48,396 bases of DNA from positions 76,694 through 125,089 of the forward strand of contig NZ_JALHLP010000012.1 in the NCBI RefSeq assembly GCF_022844465.1. Reading direction: 5' to 3'. Each line of letters starts with the position of its first letter. Within the stretch, counting starts at the first letter, position 1. This document shows positions 41,893 to 48,396 of the stretch, piece after piece. The translations under genes were made by a program, and so were the position numbers. Below the pieces are notes generated by a model. It did not search any database. It was not told the DNA's origin and saw only the letters and a list, made by a program, of their open reading frames with translations. The DNA is from Bradyrhizobium sp. (GTDB taxonomy: Bacteria; Pseudomonadota; Alphaproteobacteria; Rhizobiales; Xanthobacteraceae).

Positions 41893-43614
41893 TCAAAGCA
41901 CGCAGCCGTAATGCGCCGAGGAGACCAGGCGGATGTACTTGTCATGCACCGAGCCCGGACGCACCGCGGCGAGCCGCGCCGGCGCACGCCAATCGGCCAT
42001 GCGCCTGGCGATCTCCTCGGCCGGGACCTCCAGCGTCACGGTGCGGGCCGGCGGGTCGATCACGATGCTGTCGCCGTCGCGGACGGCGGCGATCGGACCG
42101 CCGCGCGCGGCTTCCGGCGAGACATGGCCGATCAGGATGCCGTGCGAAACGCCGGAAAAACGGCCGTCGGTGATCAGCGCGACGTCTTCGGCGAGGCCCC
42201 GCCCCTGCAGCTGGATCGTCAGCATCACCATTTCGGGCATGCCGGGCCCGCCGACGGGACCGACATTGCGCACCACGATGACGTTGCCCGGCACGATCTC
42301 GCCGGCGCGGATCGCCGCCATCGTCGCGGCCTCGGACTCGAACACCCGCGCGGTGCCGCGGAACAGGCCTTTCTCCAGCGTCTTGCCCGACAGCTTGAGC
42401 ACGCAGCTTTCCGGCGCCAGATTGCCCTTCAGCACGCTGATGTGATTGTTCGCCGGCGCGATCGGCTTTCCCACCGGGAATACGATCTCCTGGCGCCCGA
42501 TCTGTTCCAGCGACGGGACGCCAGCGAGATTCTCCGCCAGCGTCTTGCCGGTGACCGTCATGACGTCGCCATGCAGCAGGCCGGCGCGGAGCAGCTCCTT
42601 CATCACCACGGGCACGCCGCCGATCGCATGCAGGCTGCCCATCGCGAACGACCCGTGCGGCTGCAGGTTGACCAGCAGCGGGACGCGCTCGCCGACCGCC
42701 TGGATGCGTTCGATGGTGATCGGCACCTCCGCCTCGCGGGCGACCGCCAGCAGATGCAGATACATGTTGGTCGAGCCGCCCATTGCGTAGACGGTGGTGA
42801 TCGCGTTCTCAAAGGCGCGCTCGGTCATGATGTCGCGCGGGCGGATGCCGGCCTGCATCAACCCGTACAGCGCATCGACCGAGGCGCGGGCCTGCGCCCG
42901 GACCTCGGCGTGAATGTCGCTGCCGGCGTCGTAGTCGGCCGGATGCGAGGCGCCGCGCGGCAGCATCATGCCGATCGCTTCGGCGATCGTGCTCATGGTG
43001 TTGGCGGTGAACATCGCGCCGCAGGTGCCGCTGCCGGGCATCACGTTGCGCTCGACTTCCAGCAGTTCCTCGCCGGAAAGCCGGCCGGATTCGTTGGCGG
43101 CACGGGCCTCGGCGTAATCCATGATGGTCAGATTGTTGCCCTTTGCCGCCCACGCCCCGAACGAGACGCGGCCCGGCGTGCTGGTGCCGGGATAGAGCAC
43201 GAGGCCGAAGGCGTTGGTGCGCGCCAGCGGCATCAGCGCCGCCGCGCCGGTCTTGTCGCAGCCGGAGATCACGATCATGGCGTCGCCATGATGGGCGAAG
43301 TGGCCAATCTCGAAGCAGTCGGCGACGACGTCACGCGAGACGAGGCTGTAGCCCGCGGTCGGCGTTCCCTGCGTCAGCGCGTCCGATACCGCCGGCGCAC
43401 CCACGACCAGCCCCTGCCCGCCACGCTCGGCGAGAATCTCGACCAGGAGATCGGCGATGGTGCGCACGCGGTTGTTGCAGCGATGGGCGTTGGTCCAGGC
43501 GCTGGCAATCGTCACCACCGCATTGGTCCTGGCGGCGCGGTCCGGATCGAATCCGGCGGCGCGCAGTTCGACCCGCGCCCGCTTCCAATAGGTGCTGCTG
43601 TCCTGCGTCGTCAT
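41893..43614 (-). CDS. IlvD/Edd-family dehydratase
   Basis: The 573-residue protein is a member of the dihydroxy-acid/6-phosphogluconate dehydratase family, iron-sulfur enzymes that remove water from sugar acids or dihydroxy acids. Three candidate cluster cysteines are visible: Cys46 (AHRCNNRV), Cys119 (ISGCDKTG) and Cys198 (GSGTCGAMFTANTM). Regions around SDALTQGTPTAGYSLVSRDV differ from housekeeping IlvD (usually SDGIAMGT...), so it is probably a paralogue with another substrate such as a sugar acid. A Lin0512-type gene stands 21 bases upstream on the same strand. Confidence 0.88.
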   Translation of the reverse strand: MTTQDSSTYWKRARVELRAAGFDPDRAARTNAVVTIASAWTNAHRCNNRVRTIADLLVEILAERGGQGLVVGAPAVSDALTQGTPTAGYSLVSRDVVADCFEIGHFAHHGDAMIVISGCDKTGAAALMPLARTNAFGLVLYPGTSTPGRVSFGAWAAKGNNLTIMDYAEARAANESGRLSGEELLEVERNVMPGSGTCGAMFTANTMSTIAEAIGMMLPRGASHPADYDAGSDIHAEVRAQARASVDALYGLMQAGIRPRDIMTERAFENAITTVYAMGGSTNMYLHLLAVAREAEVPITIERIQAVGERVPLLVNLQPHGSFAMGSLHAIGGVPVVMKELLRAGLLHGDVMTVTGKTLAENLAGVPSLEQIGRQEIVFPVGKPIAPANNHISVLKGNLAPESCVLKLSGKTLEKGLFRGTARVFESEAATMAAIRAGEIVPGNVIVVRNVGPVGGPGMPEMVMLTIQLQGRGLAEDVALITDGRFSGVSHGILIGHVSPEAARGGPIAAVRDGDSIVIDPPARTVTLEVPAEEIARRMADWRAPARLAAVRPGSVHDKYIRLVSSAHYGCVL

Positions 43615-43635
43615 GCGATGCTCCTGCCGGGAGGG

Positions 43636-43986
43636 TTAGCGGGTCGCGCCATCGTCGAAACTGACGATAACGGCGGCGTTGGCGATGATGATGGAATCGC
43701 CGCCGGTTTCCGCCGGCACCTCGAGCCCTCCCTTCACCGCCTTCACGGTGACGGTGCCGTACGGCAGCTCCCTGGCGACTTCAGCGACATCGACGCCGCT
43801 CGGCTCAGGCACGGCGACGATGACCTCGACGAACATGTCTTGTGCGGTCTTGCCCAGCATCCGGAAGAAGCCGAGGCTGGAATGGCGGATGGCGTCGGAC
43901 ACCGCGCGCCTGGCAGCCTTGGTGGCGTCGCGTCCGTGAACGTCGACCCCCATGCCCATTTCGGTGATGCAGCGCACGCGTGCCAT
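43636..43986 (-). CDS. Lin0512-family conserved protein
   Basis: A 116-residue protein beginning MARVRCITEMGMGVDVHGRDATKAARRAVSDAI (read 1-20 and onward), with a C-terminal IIIANAAVIVSFDDG. It matches my memory of the Lin0512 family, small proteins of unknown function with this conserved Gly-Xaa-Gly-Val-Asp-Hxx-Gly motif. Adjacency to the dehydratase gene suggests a linked task, such as a second subunit or a later step. The reading frame is supported by the typical length and absence of competing frames with similar features. Confidence 0.8.
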   Translation of the reverse strand: MARVRCITEMGMGVDVHGRDATKAARRAVSDAIRHSSLGFFRMLGKTAQDMFVEVIVAVPEPSGVDVAEVARELPYGTVTVKAVKGGLEVPAETGGDSIIIANAAVIVSFDDGATR

Positions 43987-44239
43987 GGCGGGTTTCCTTG
44001 GGGCTTCCTGTTGTCGTTGGCGTGGGGACGCCCTGAAGCGGGGCCCGTTCTTTCAATCGTCGCTTGCAGACGCCGCGTCAAGTCACAGCACGGCACAGCA
44101 AACGCGCGAATAACCCTCACGGCATCAGATGCCGCACCACGAGATCACGGTGATCCACGTCAAGGATGGGCATCGCGGCTTCCGGCAGAAGTTCTCCTGA
44201 TCGTGCGCGCGAGAGTTTGCGCTTCAAGGAAGCGCAATC
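43987..44239. other. Gap upstream of the alcohol dehydrogenase remnant
   Basis: No gene is called. A 23-codon open frame at 44129-44200 reads MPHHEITVIHVKDGHRGFRQ and then KFS; it has coding-like composition but no ribosome site or recognised family and may be a leftover fragment. Confidence 0.3.
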
Positions 44240-44577
44240 ATGCCGAGGATGAAGGCCGCCATCTTTGTCGAGCCGGGCCGGATCGTTCTTGACGACAAGC
44301 CGATTCCCGATGTCGATCCCCTTGAGCCGGCCTTGGCGACCACAGCATCGTCACCACGCTGTGCCCGTGAGGCAAGAAGCGGATGCGGCGGCTGATGAGC
44401 GTGATCGCCTCCGGCCGCGCCGATCTGAAGCCGCCGGTGACGCATCGCTTCAAGCTCGACGACATCGTCAATGCCTACGAGCTGTTCGCCAACCAGCGCG
44501 ACGGCGTGCTGAAGGTGGCGATCACGCCGCAAGCGCGCGGGCTCTGGGAACGCGACACGATCAAATCCATGGCCTGA
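44240..44577 (+). pseudogene. Zinc alcohol dehydrogenase remnant with internal deletion
   Basis: The first 30 codons read MPRMKAAIFVEPGRIVLDDK and PIPDVDPLEP, the beginning of a zinc-dependent medium-chain alcohol dehydrogenase. From 44335, in another frame, the end of the same family appears: GDHSIVTTLCP, a TGA at 44368, then GKKRMRRLMSVIASG and FKLDDIVNAYELFANQRDG. About 240 central residues, including both zinc sites, are missing. A deletion that also broke frame, plus a nonsense change, explains the arrangement. Confidence 0.82.
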
Positions 44578-44668
44578 CGGCGGATTTTCATTGTGATGAA
44601 CGTCACAGTTGCGGCCGCGCGATCGGAGCAGAGTGTGCGCATCAGAGATCGAACCAATGGAGCCGAAC

Positions 44669-44944
44669 ATGAGCGCGACCTTCACCAACACCCTCCGCCG
44701 GGCCGCCTTGCTGCTGGCCTTCGCCGGCTCGTTTTCGGCCCTTTCGTCCAGCGCCGGCCTTGCCTTCAGCTCCGAAGCGCAGCAGCAATGCACCGGCGAC
44801 GCATTCCGCCTCTGCAGCTCGGAAATTCCCAACATTCCGAAGATCACGGCCTGCATGATCAAGCAGCGCGCCAATTTGAGCGCCGGCTGCCGGAGCGTGA
44901 TGGACCGCGATGCCGCGAAATCCACCAAGGTGGCGGCGCAGTAG
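44669..44944 (+). CDS. Small exported Cys-rich protein
   Basis: The 91-residue product has a signal peptide (LLLAFAGSFSALSSSAGLAFS) and a mature part of about 55 residues with four cysteines in the order QQCTGDAFRLCSSEIP then TACMIKQRANLSAGCRS. This spacing resembles one Cys-rich repeat of the GLG1 type (PF00839) and of many small periplasmic proteins in Bradyrhizobium. GGAG precedes the ATG at 44669; the ATG at 44657 is an alternative. Function unknown. Confidence 0.78.
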   Translation: MSATFTNTLRRAALLLAFAGSFSALSSSAGLAFSSEAQQQCTGDAFRLCSSEIPNIPKITACMIKQRANLSAGCRSVMDRDAAKSTKVAAQ

Positions 44945-44974
44945 GTTCAGGCGGCGGCTTGACCGTTTTTCTCG

Positions 44975-45006
44975 ATTGATATACATTAGAAATTATGTAT
45001 ATCAAT
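44975..45006. promoter_or_regulatory. Operator of the vapBC pair
   Basis: ATTGATATACAT and ATGTATATCAAT are perfect 12-base arms around eight bases (TAGAAATT). The palindrome ends 15 bases before the antitoxin start and is embedded in otherwise GC-rich DNA. It is a fitting site for autorepression by the VapBC complex. Confidence 0.78.
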
Positions 45007-45021
45007 TGACGGAGAGCCGGC

Positions 45022-45252
45022 ATGCAGGTCGCCAAATGGGGAAACAGCCTCGCGGTTCGCCTTCCCGCCATTGTGGTCGAAGCGCTCGGATTGAAGGAAG
45101 GCGACGAGATCGAAATCCACGTCGCGGGCGAGCGACAGTTCGGCGTGGCGCGCAAGCCCGGCCGCGACGAGCTGCTGAAACGCCTTCGTGCCTTCCGGGG
45201 CCGTCTCCCTGCCGATTTCAAGTTCGACAGGGACGAGGCGAATGCCCGCTAG
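45022..45252 (+). CDS. vapB: VapB-type antitoxin, AbrB/MazE fold
   Basis: The 76-residue protein has the SpoVT-AbrB DNA-binding barrel at residues 1-45 (MQVAKWGNSLAVRLPAIVVE, then GLKEGDEIEI) and a C-terminal toxin-binding tail with an R-x-F/L pattern (RLRAFRGRLP). GGAG is eight bases before the ATG. The toxin gene begins within its last 11 bases, so translation is coupled. It should bind the palindrome at 44975-45006. Confidence 0.9.
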   Translation: MQVAKWGNSLAVRLPAIVVEALGLKEGDEIEIHVAGERQFGVARKPGRDELLKRLRAFRGRLPADFKFDRDEANAR

Positions 45253-45640
45253 CTTTTTCGACACCAACGTTCTGGTTTATCTCGCTTCCGGCGACGCCGC
45301 GAAAGCAGATCGGGTGGAGGCGACCATCGCCGGCGGCGGCTCCATCAGCGTTCAAGTCCTGAACGAGCTTGCCAGTGTCGCGCGCCGGAAAATGCAGATG
45401 TCCTGGGGCGAGACGCATGCTTTCCTGGATGCGTTGCGCGGCACCCTCAAGGTTCACCCCCTCACCGCCGAGACCCACCAAACCGGACTTCGGCTGGCCG
45501 AGCGATATGGCCTTTCGATCTACGACTCCATGATCGCCGCGTCGGCGCTGAATGCGGGCTGCGACACGCTCTGGTCGGAGGACATGCAGCATGGCATGAC
45601 GCTCGACGAAGGCCTGCAGATCGTCAATCCGTTTCGCTAG
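45242..45640 (+). CDS. vapC: VapC-type PIN-domain ribonuclease toxin
   Basis: The 132-residue PIN protein is expected to cleave RNA and stop growth when freed from VapB. The acidic active site is complete by eye: Asp7 (FFDTNVLVYLA), Glu in VLNELASV near 40, Asp near 98 (SIYDSMIAASAL) and Asp near 117 (WSEDMQHG). The ATG at 45242 fixes the 11-base overlap with vapB. Its stop codon shares four bases, CTAG, with the stop of the opposing acetyltransferase gene. Confidence 0.9.
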   Translation: MPASFFDTNVLVYLASGDAAKADRVEATIAGGGSISVQVLNELASVARRKMQMSWGETHAFLDALRGTLKVHPLTAETHQTGLRLAERYGLSIYDSMIAASALNAGCDTLWSEDMQHGMTLDEGLQIVNPFR

Positions 45641-46098
45641 GCCTTGCCCCCGACCGCGATGTCGAAATGCATCACGTCCTCGCGCGTGCCGAGCTTGGTG
45701 TAGAGCGCAATCGCCGGCTCGTCGCCGTAGTCGGCCTGCACATAGACCACCCAGGCGCCCCGCTCCCGGGCAATCGTGCGAAGCCGGGCGACGAGCGCGG
45801 TGGCGATCCCCTGCCGGCGCTGGCTTTCGGCGACGGCGAGATCATAGATGTAGATCTCGCTGCGCGCCTGTTCGAGCTTGGGCAGTTCGTAGGCGACAAG
45901 CCCGCCGCTGAGACTTCCGTCGGCGGCTTCAGCCACCAGCACGATCACCGCCGGGTTGGCCAGCTGCGCTTCGAGATAGAAGCCGGCGGGCGGGTTGGAA
46001 GCATAGTGTTCAGTGTCGTCGAACGCCTCGGCAAACAGCGCGTTCAGGCGGCGCATCTTCGCGCCGTCGGCGGCTCCGAGGCGGCTGATCATTCCCAT
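45637..46098 (-). CDS. AAC(3)-I-like GNAT acetyltransferase
   Basis: The 153-residue protein is a GNAT acetyl-CoA-dependent transferase. Its segments AYELPKLEQARSEIYIYDLA, RRQGIATALV and YVQADYGDEPAIALYTKLGT match my memory of the aminoglycoside 3-N-acetyltransferases AAC(3)-I almost residue for residue in the conserved core. The acetyl-CoA loop is RRQGIATAL near 95-103. The product of such environmental homologues may or may not act on gentamicin. Its ATG at 46098 overlaps the end of the guaA-like remnant (46089 on). Confidence 0.85.
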   Translation of the reverse strand: MGMISRLGAADGAKMRRLNALFAEAFDDTEHYASNPPAGFYLEAQLANPAVIVLVAEAADGSLSGGLVAYELPKLEQARSEIYIYDLAVAESQRRQGIATALVARLRTIARERGAWVVYVQADYGDEPAIALYTKLGTREDVMHFDIAVGGKA

Positions 46099-46200
46099 TC
46101 GATTGTCTCCAGAGATTTTGAGGCGACGCCATACACCACCCGGTTGACGCCCTTCAACCCGTTGATGAGCCGGGTCGCGGTTTCACCTGGAACTTTCATA
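46089..46200 (-). pseudogene. Degenerate copy of the guaA 3' end
   Basis: The complement of this interval reads MKVPGETATRLINGLKGVNR, then VVYGVASKSLETIEWE and a TGA. GMP synthase (GuaA) normally ends ...RVVYD(V/I)(S/T)(S/G)KPP(A/G)TIEWE, so about 30 residues of the GuaA C-terminus are recognisable. Nothing upstream in this frame resembles GuaA. The genuine guaA end appears to lie at 48381-48395. The stop TGA overlaps the start codon region of the acetyltransferase gene. Confidence 0.72.
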
Positions 46201-46352
46201 CCGAGAGAATAGAGGTGCGGCCGTCGCCATGACGCCCGCGGTCTTGACCGGCACGCCGCTTTGCCTTGACGAAAAATATTCTTCCTTGATGTCGGAGCCG
46301 ACGCCGTTCGATCGTCCTTTGCCAGGAACCCAGCGCTAAACCGAGGAGAGCC

Positions 46353-46829
46353 ATGATGCACAAGAACACGATCTGCCTATGGTACAATCATGACGCCGAA
46401 GAGGCTGCGCGGTTCTACGCCGACACCTTTCCCGACAGCACGGTCGTCGCGGTTCACAAGGCACCGTCCGACTATCCGGGCGGCAAGGCCGGCGACGTCC
46501 TGACGGTGCAGTTCACGGTATGCGGCGTACCCTGCATCGGTCTCAACGGCGGCGACGTCTTCAAGCACAGCGAGGCGTTCTCGTTCCAGATCGCCACCGA
46601 CGACCAGGCGGAGACCGACCGCTACTGGAACGCGATCGTCGGCAACGGCGGCACGGAAAGCGCGTGCGGCTGGTGCAAGGACAGATGGGGCCTGTCGTGG
46701 CAGATCACCCCGCGCGTCCTGACCGAGGCGATGGCGGAGGGAGGCGACGTGGCCAAGCGCGCGTTCGCGGCGATGATGACGATGCAGAAGATCGACGTCG
46801 CGAAGATCGAGGCCGCGGTGCGGGGATAG
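46353..46829 (+). CDS. VOC-family (PhnB-like) protein
   Basis: The 158-residue product has the glyoxalase/bleomycin-resistance fold in the PhnB-like group once annotated as 3-demethylubiquinone methyltransferase. It opens with MMHKNTICLWYNHDAEEAARFY, has the substrate/metal region GLNGGDVFKHSEAFSFQI near 70 and SACGWCKDRWGLSWQITPRV near 105 (two parts). Function is unknown; such proteins bind metals or small toxins. GAGGAGAG precedes the ATG. It is convergent with the serine hydrolase gene, 23 bases apart, and is inside the tract flanked by guaA ends. Confidence 0.88.
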   Translation: MMHKNTICLWYNHDAEEAARFYADTFPDSTVVAVHKAPSDYPGGKAGDVLTVQFTVCGVPCIGLNGGDVFKHSEAFSFQIATDDQAETDRYWNAIVGNGGTESACGWCKDRWGLSWQITPRVLTEAMAEGGDVAKRAFAAMMTMQKIDVAKIEAAVRG

Positions 46830-46852
46830 AGACAGGCATCTTGGCGGGGGCA

Positions 46853-48112
46853 TCAGCCCCCCGCCATGAGGTCCTTTGCCAGCGCCATGTAGGCCGGCAG
46901 CGTCACGGGATCGTTGGCGGCGTTGCCGGCGGCCGGGTGCGAGGCATAGCGGGCGATCACCATCTCGGCTTTCGGGTCGATGTAGATGCCCTGCCCGTGA
47001 ACGCCGCGCGCCATGTAGGCGCCGTGCGCATTGTGCGTGATCCACCATTGATTGCGGTACGACGCGCCGGGCAAGGTGGTGTACCCCGCCGGCTTGAACT
47101 TTGCGGGATCGCCGCCGCGGGCGATGTCCTCTACCATCTGGGACGGCACGATCTGGCGGCCGTTGAACCGGCCGTGATTGCGGATGGCTTCGCCGAAGCG
47201 GGCGAGATCGCGCAGGCAGGTCGAAAGCCCGCCGCCGCCGCTTTCGGTGCCGATGCGGTCGACGTGATAATGCGCGTCCTCCTCCGCCCCCATCGGAATC
47301 CAGATCCGCTCGGATAAGAGATCGGACAGCGTCATGCCGCTCGCCCGCCGGCAGATAAAGGCCAGCACGTCGGAATTGACGGTCTTGTAGGAGAAGGCCT
47401 TGCCGTGCTCGCCCTGCTTCTTCTGCGCGCACAGGAAATCGAAAATGTCGGTGGCGCCTTCATAGCCCGGCTCGATCGGCGCCATGCCGTTCGCCCGTCG
47501 CAGCCCGAACACGCCGGAATTCCTGTCGGTATAAACTTCCGTGTATTCGAGGCCGGTGGTCATATCCATCGCCTCGTGCACGCGCGCGTCGCCGAACGCG
47601 CTCGCCTTCAGCTCCGGGACATAGTCCGTGACCGGCGCCTGCGGATCGATCTTGCCTTCCGCCACCAGAATGCCGGCGAGCGTGCCGGTGAACGATTTCG
47701 TCACTGACATCGAGATGTGCGGCTTGTGCGGCTTCAGCGCGCCGAAATAGCGCTCGTAGATCAGCTTGCCCCGGTGCAGCACGGCGACGCCGTCGGCATA
47801 GGTCTCCTCGAGCATGCGCGCAAACGTCATCGGCCGCCCGTCCATGGTGACCGATGCGGACGCGCCGATGTCATGCTCCTGGCGCGGCAATACCGACGCG
47901 GGCCCTGCCCCGCGCCAGACATTCACGGTCGGCACCAGCTGGCGGATATTGCTCCAGGCCCAGCGGAGTTCGGGGAAGCTGCGGAACGATCCGTCATGGA
48001 AGGTGATGGTCTTGTCCGGCGGCGGCGGAAAGCCCTGCATGAAGCCGAGGGTTTCCGGATCGGTGTCGGCTGCGGTCGGAGTGTGTTGATTTGGGGCGGT
48101 CGCGACGGACAT
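46853..48112 (-). CDS. Class C beta-lactamase-fold serine hydrolase (family S12)
   Basis: The 419-residue protein has the beta-lactamase/6-aminohexanoate-dimer hydrolase fold. Nucleophile motif SxxK is SVTK at Ser136-Lys139 (HISMSVTKSFTG), the Tyr-x-Asn-type motif is YKTVNS near Tyr242, and the KTG-like strand is replaced by HGQG (GVHGQGIYID) near 385. This pattern is closest to NylB-type esterases and carboxylesterases, so true beta-lactam resistance is not implied. No signal peptide is seen, which favours a cytoplasmic esterase. ATG at 48112 follows GGAG. Confidence 0.88.
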   Translation of the reverse strand: MSVATAPNQHTPTAADTDPETLGFMQGFPPPPDKTITFHDGSFRSFPELRWAWSNIRQLVPTVNVWRGAGPASVLPRQEHDIGASASVTMDGRPMTFARMLEETYADGVAVLHRGKLIYERYFGALKPHKPHISMSVTKSFTGTLAGILVAEGKIDPQAPVTDYVPELKASAFGDARVHEAMDMTTGLEYTEVYTDRNSGVFGLRRANGMAPIEPGYEGATDIFDFLCAQKKQGEHGKAFSYKTVNSDVLAFICRRASGMTLSDLLSERIWIPMGAEEDAHYHVDRIGTESGGGGLSTCLRDLARFGEAIRNHGRFNGRQIVPSQMVEDIARGGDPAKFKPAGYTTLPGASYRNQWWITHNAHGAYMARGVHGQGIYIDPKAEMVIARYASHPAAGNAANDPVTLPAYMALAKDLMAGG

Positions 48113-48380
48113 GAAGGGTGGCTCCGGGGGATGATGGGAAATCCTAACACGGAGCGGCGGGGGTATGCAGCTGACGTTCCAGCAAGAGTGACCGGCGCGG
48201 TGGACGGTTGTAGCAGCAACATGCGGGAGCAGTCCCGGGTATCGCGGCGTCGTGCGTGCTACGCTAGCTGGCCGGATATTTGCAGCAGCGACTTCCGCCC
48301 GTCCCTTGCCATTTCTATCCCTGAGCCAACACCCACAAACCAACCGGTAGGACGGATTGTTTCCATAGGGCTGCCGGCCC

Positions 48381-48395
48381 CTACTCCCACTCGAT
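48381..48395 (-). CDS. guaA: 3' end of GMP synthase guaA (partial, last four codons)
   Basis: The complement of the last 15 bases reads ATC GAG TGG GAG TAG, that is Ile-Glu-Trp-Glu-stop, the universal carboxyl end of GuaA. The rest of the gene would lie right of the window. Four residues are weak evidence alone, but the same ending recurs in the longer copy at 46089-46200 in the same orientation. GuaA makes GMP from XMP. Confidence 0.55.
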   Translation of the reverse strand: MEWE

Positions 48396-48396
48396 T

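Noticed and set aside
46853..48112. Serine hydrolase as a beta-lactamase resistance gene
   Set aside because: SxxK is present but there is no signal peptide and no KTG motif; NylB-type esterase is more likely.

Overview
The window is high-GC, densely packed chromosomal DNA. Gene content and order (rpsF-rpsR-DUF2232-rplI, dnaB-alr, radA-cvpA-purF, several branched-chain amino acid transport genes, hopper-like GC-rich inverted repeats between genes) point to an alphaproteobacterium of the Bradyrhizobium/Rhodopseudomonas group (Nitrobacteraceae). This assignment rests on remembered gene order and protein style; no search was run. No tRNA, rRNA or CRISPR array was seen.

Layout. 1-1011: start of fabG and all of fabD (fatty acid synthesis, leftward). 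1110-2893: a TetR repressor and a fatty acid desaturase translated from an ATGA overlap, with a palindromic operator. 2934-5618: ribosomal cluster rpsF, rpsR, a DUF2232 membrane protein and rplI. 5662-9353: a second TetR gene coupled to a thioesterase with its own palindromic operator, a c-type cytochrome with a long low-complexity tail, and cyclopropane fatty acid synthase. 9487-9652: a perfect CRP-type palindrome before a 38-residue membrane peptide. 9958-13650: dnaB, alr, exonuclease III. 13656-16622: cupin, TauE/SafE permease, and a membrane-bound class III (IIIb-like) adenylyl cyclase. 16716-18286: a more AT-rich insert with an isochorismatase-type hydrolase and a divergent LysR regulator. 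18519-23372: radA behind a promoter overlapped by a LexA-type box, cvpA, purF, an SDR. 23398-27296: MFS exporter, der, a lipoprotein and a YfgM-like protein. 27537-32451: exported protein, a frameshifted DUF1330 gene, AMP-dependent ligase, panB, NnrU-like protein, a secreted TonB-C-like protein. 32719-34810: prfC and, divergently, a SugE/Gdx guanidinium exporter behind a guanidine-II (mini-ykkC) riboswitch. 34890-39558: a complete five-gene liv-type ABC importer. 39827-43986: Spx/YffB-like protein, GST, SDR, a dihydroxy-acid-dehydratase-family enzyme with a Lin0512 partner.

The right end (44.2-48.4 kb) is accessory in character: a zinc alcohol dehydrogenase reduced to its two ends, a Cys-rich exported protein, a VapBC toxin-antitoxin pair with a strong palindromic operator, an AAC(3)-I-like aminoglycoside acetyltransferase homologue, a degenerate copy of the 3' end of guaA, a VOC-fold protein, a serine hydrolase, and at the last bases what appears to be the true 3' end of guaA. 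The two guaA ends are in the same orientation, which is the pattern left by a genetic element integrating at the guaA terminus. No integrase is visible between them.

The strongest regulatory signals read directly from sequence are the twin ACGA hairpins before sugE, the GAAC-N7-GAAC box on the radA promoter, the two TetR operators, the vapBC operator, and the TGTGA-N6-TCACA site. No wholly new multi-gene system could be demonstrated; the best candidates for further attention are the guaA-flanked tract and the radA SOS promoter.
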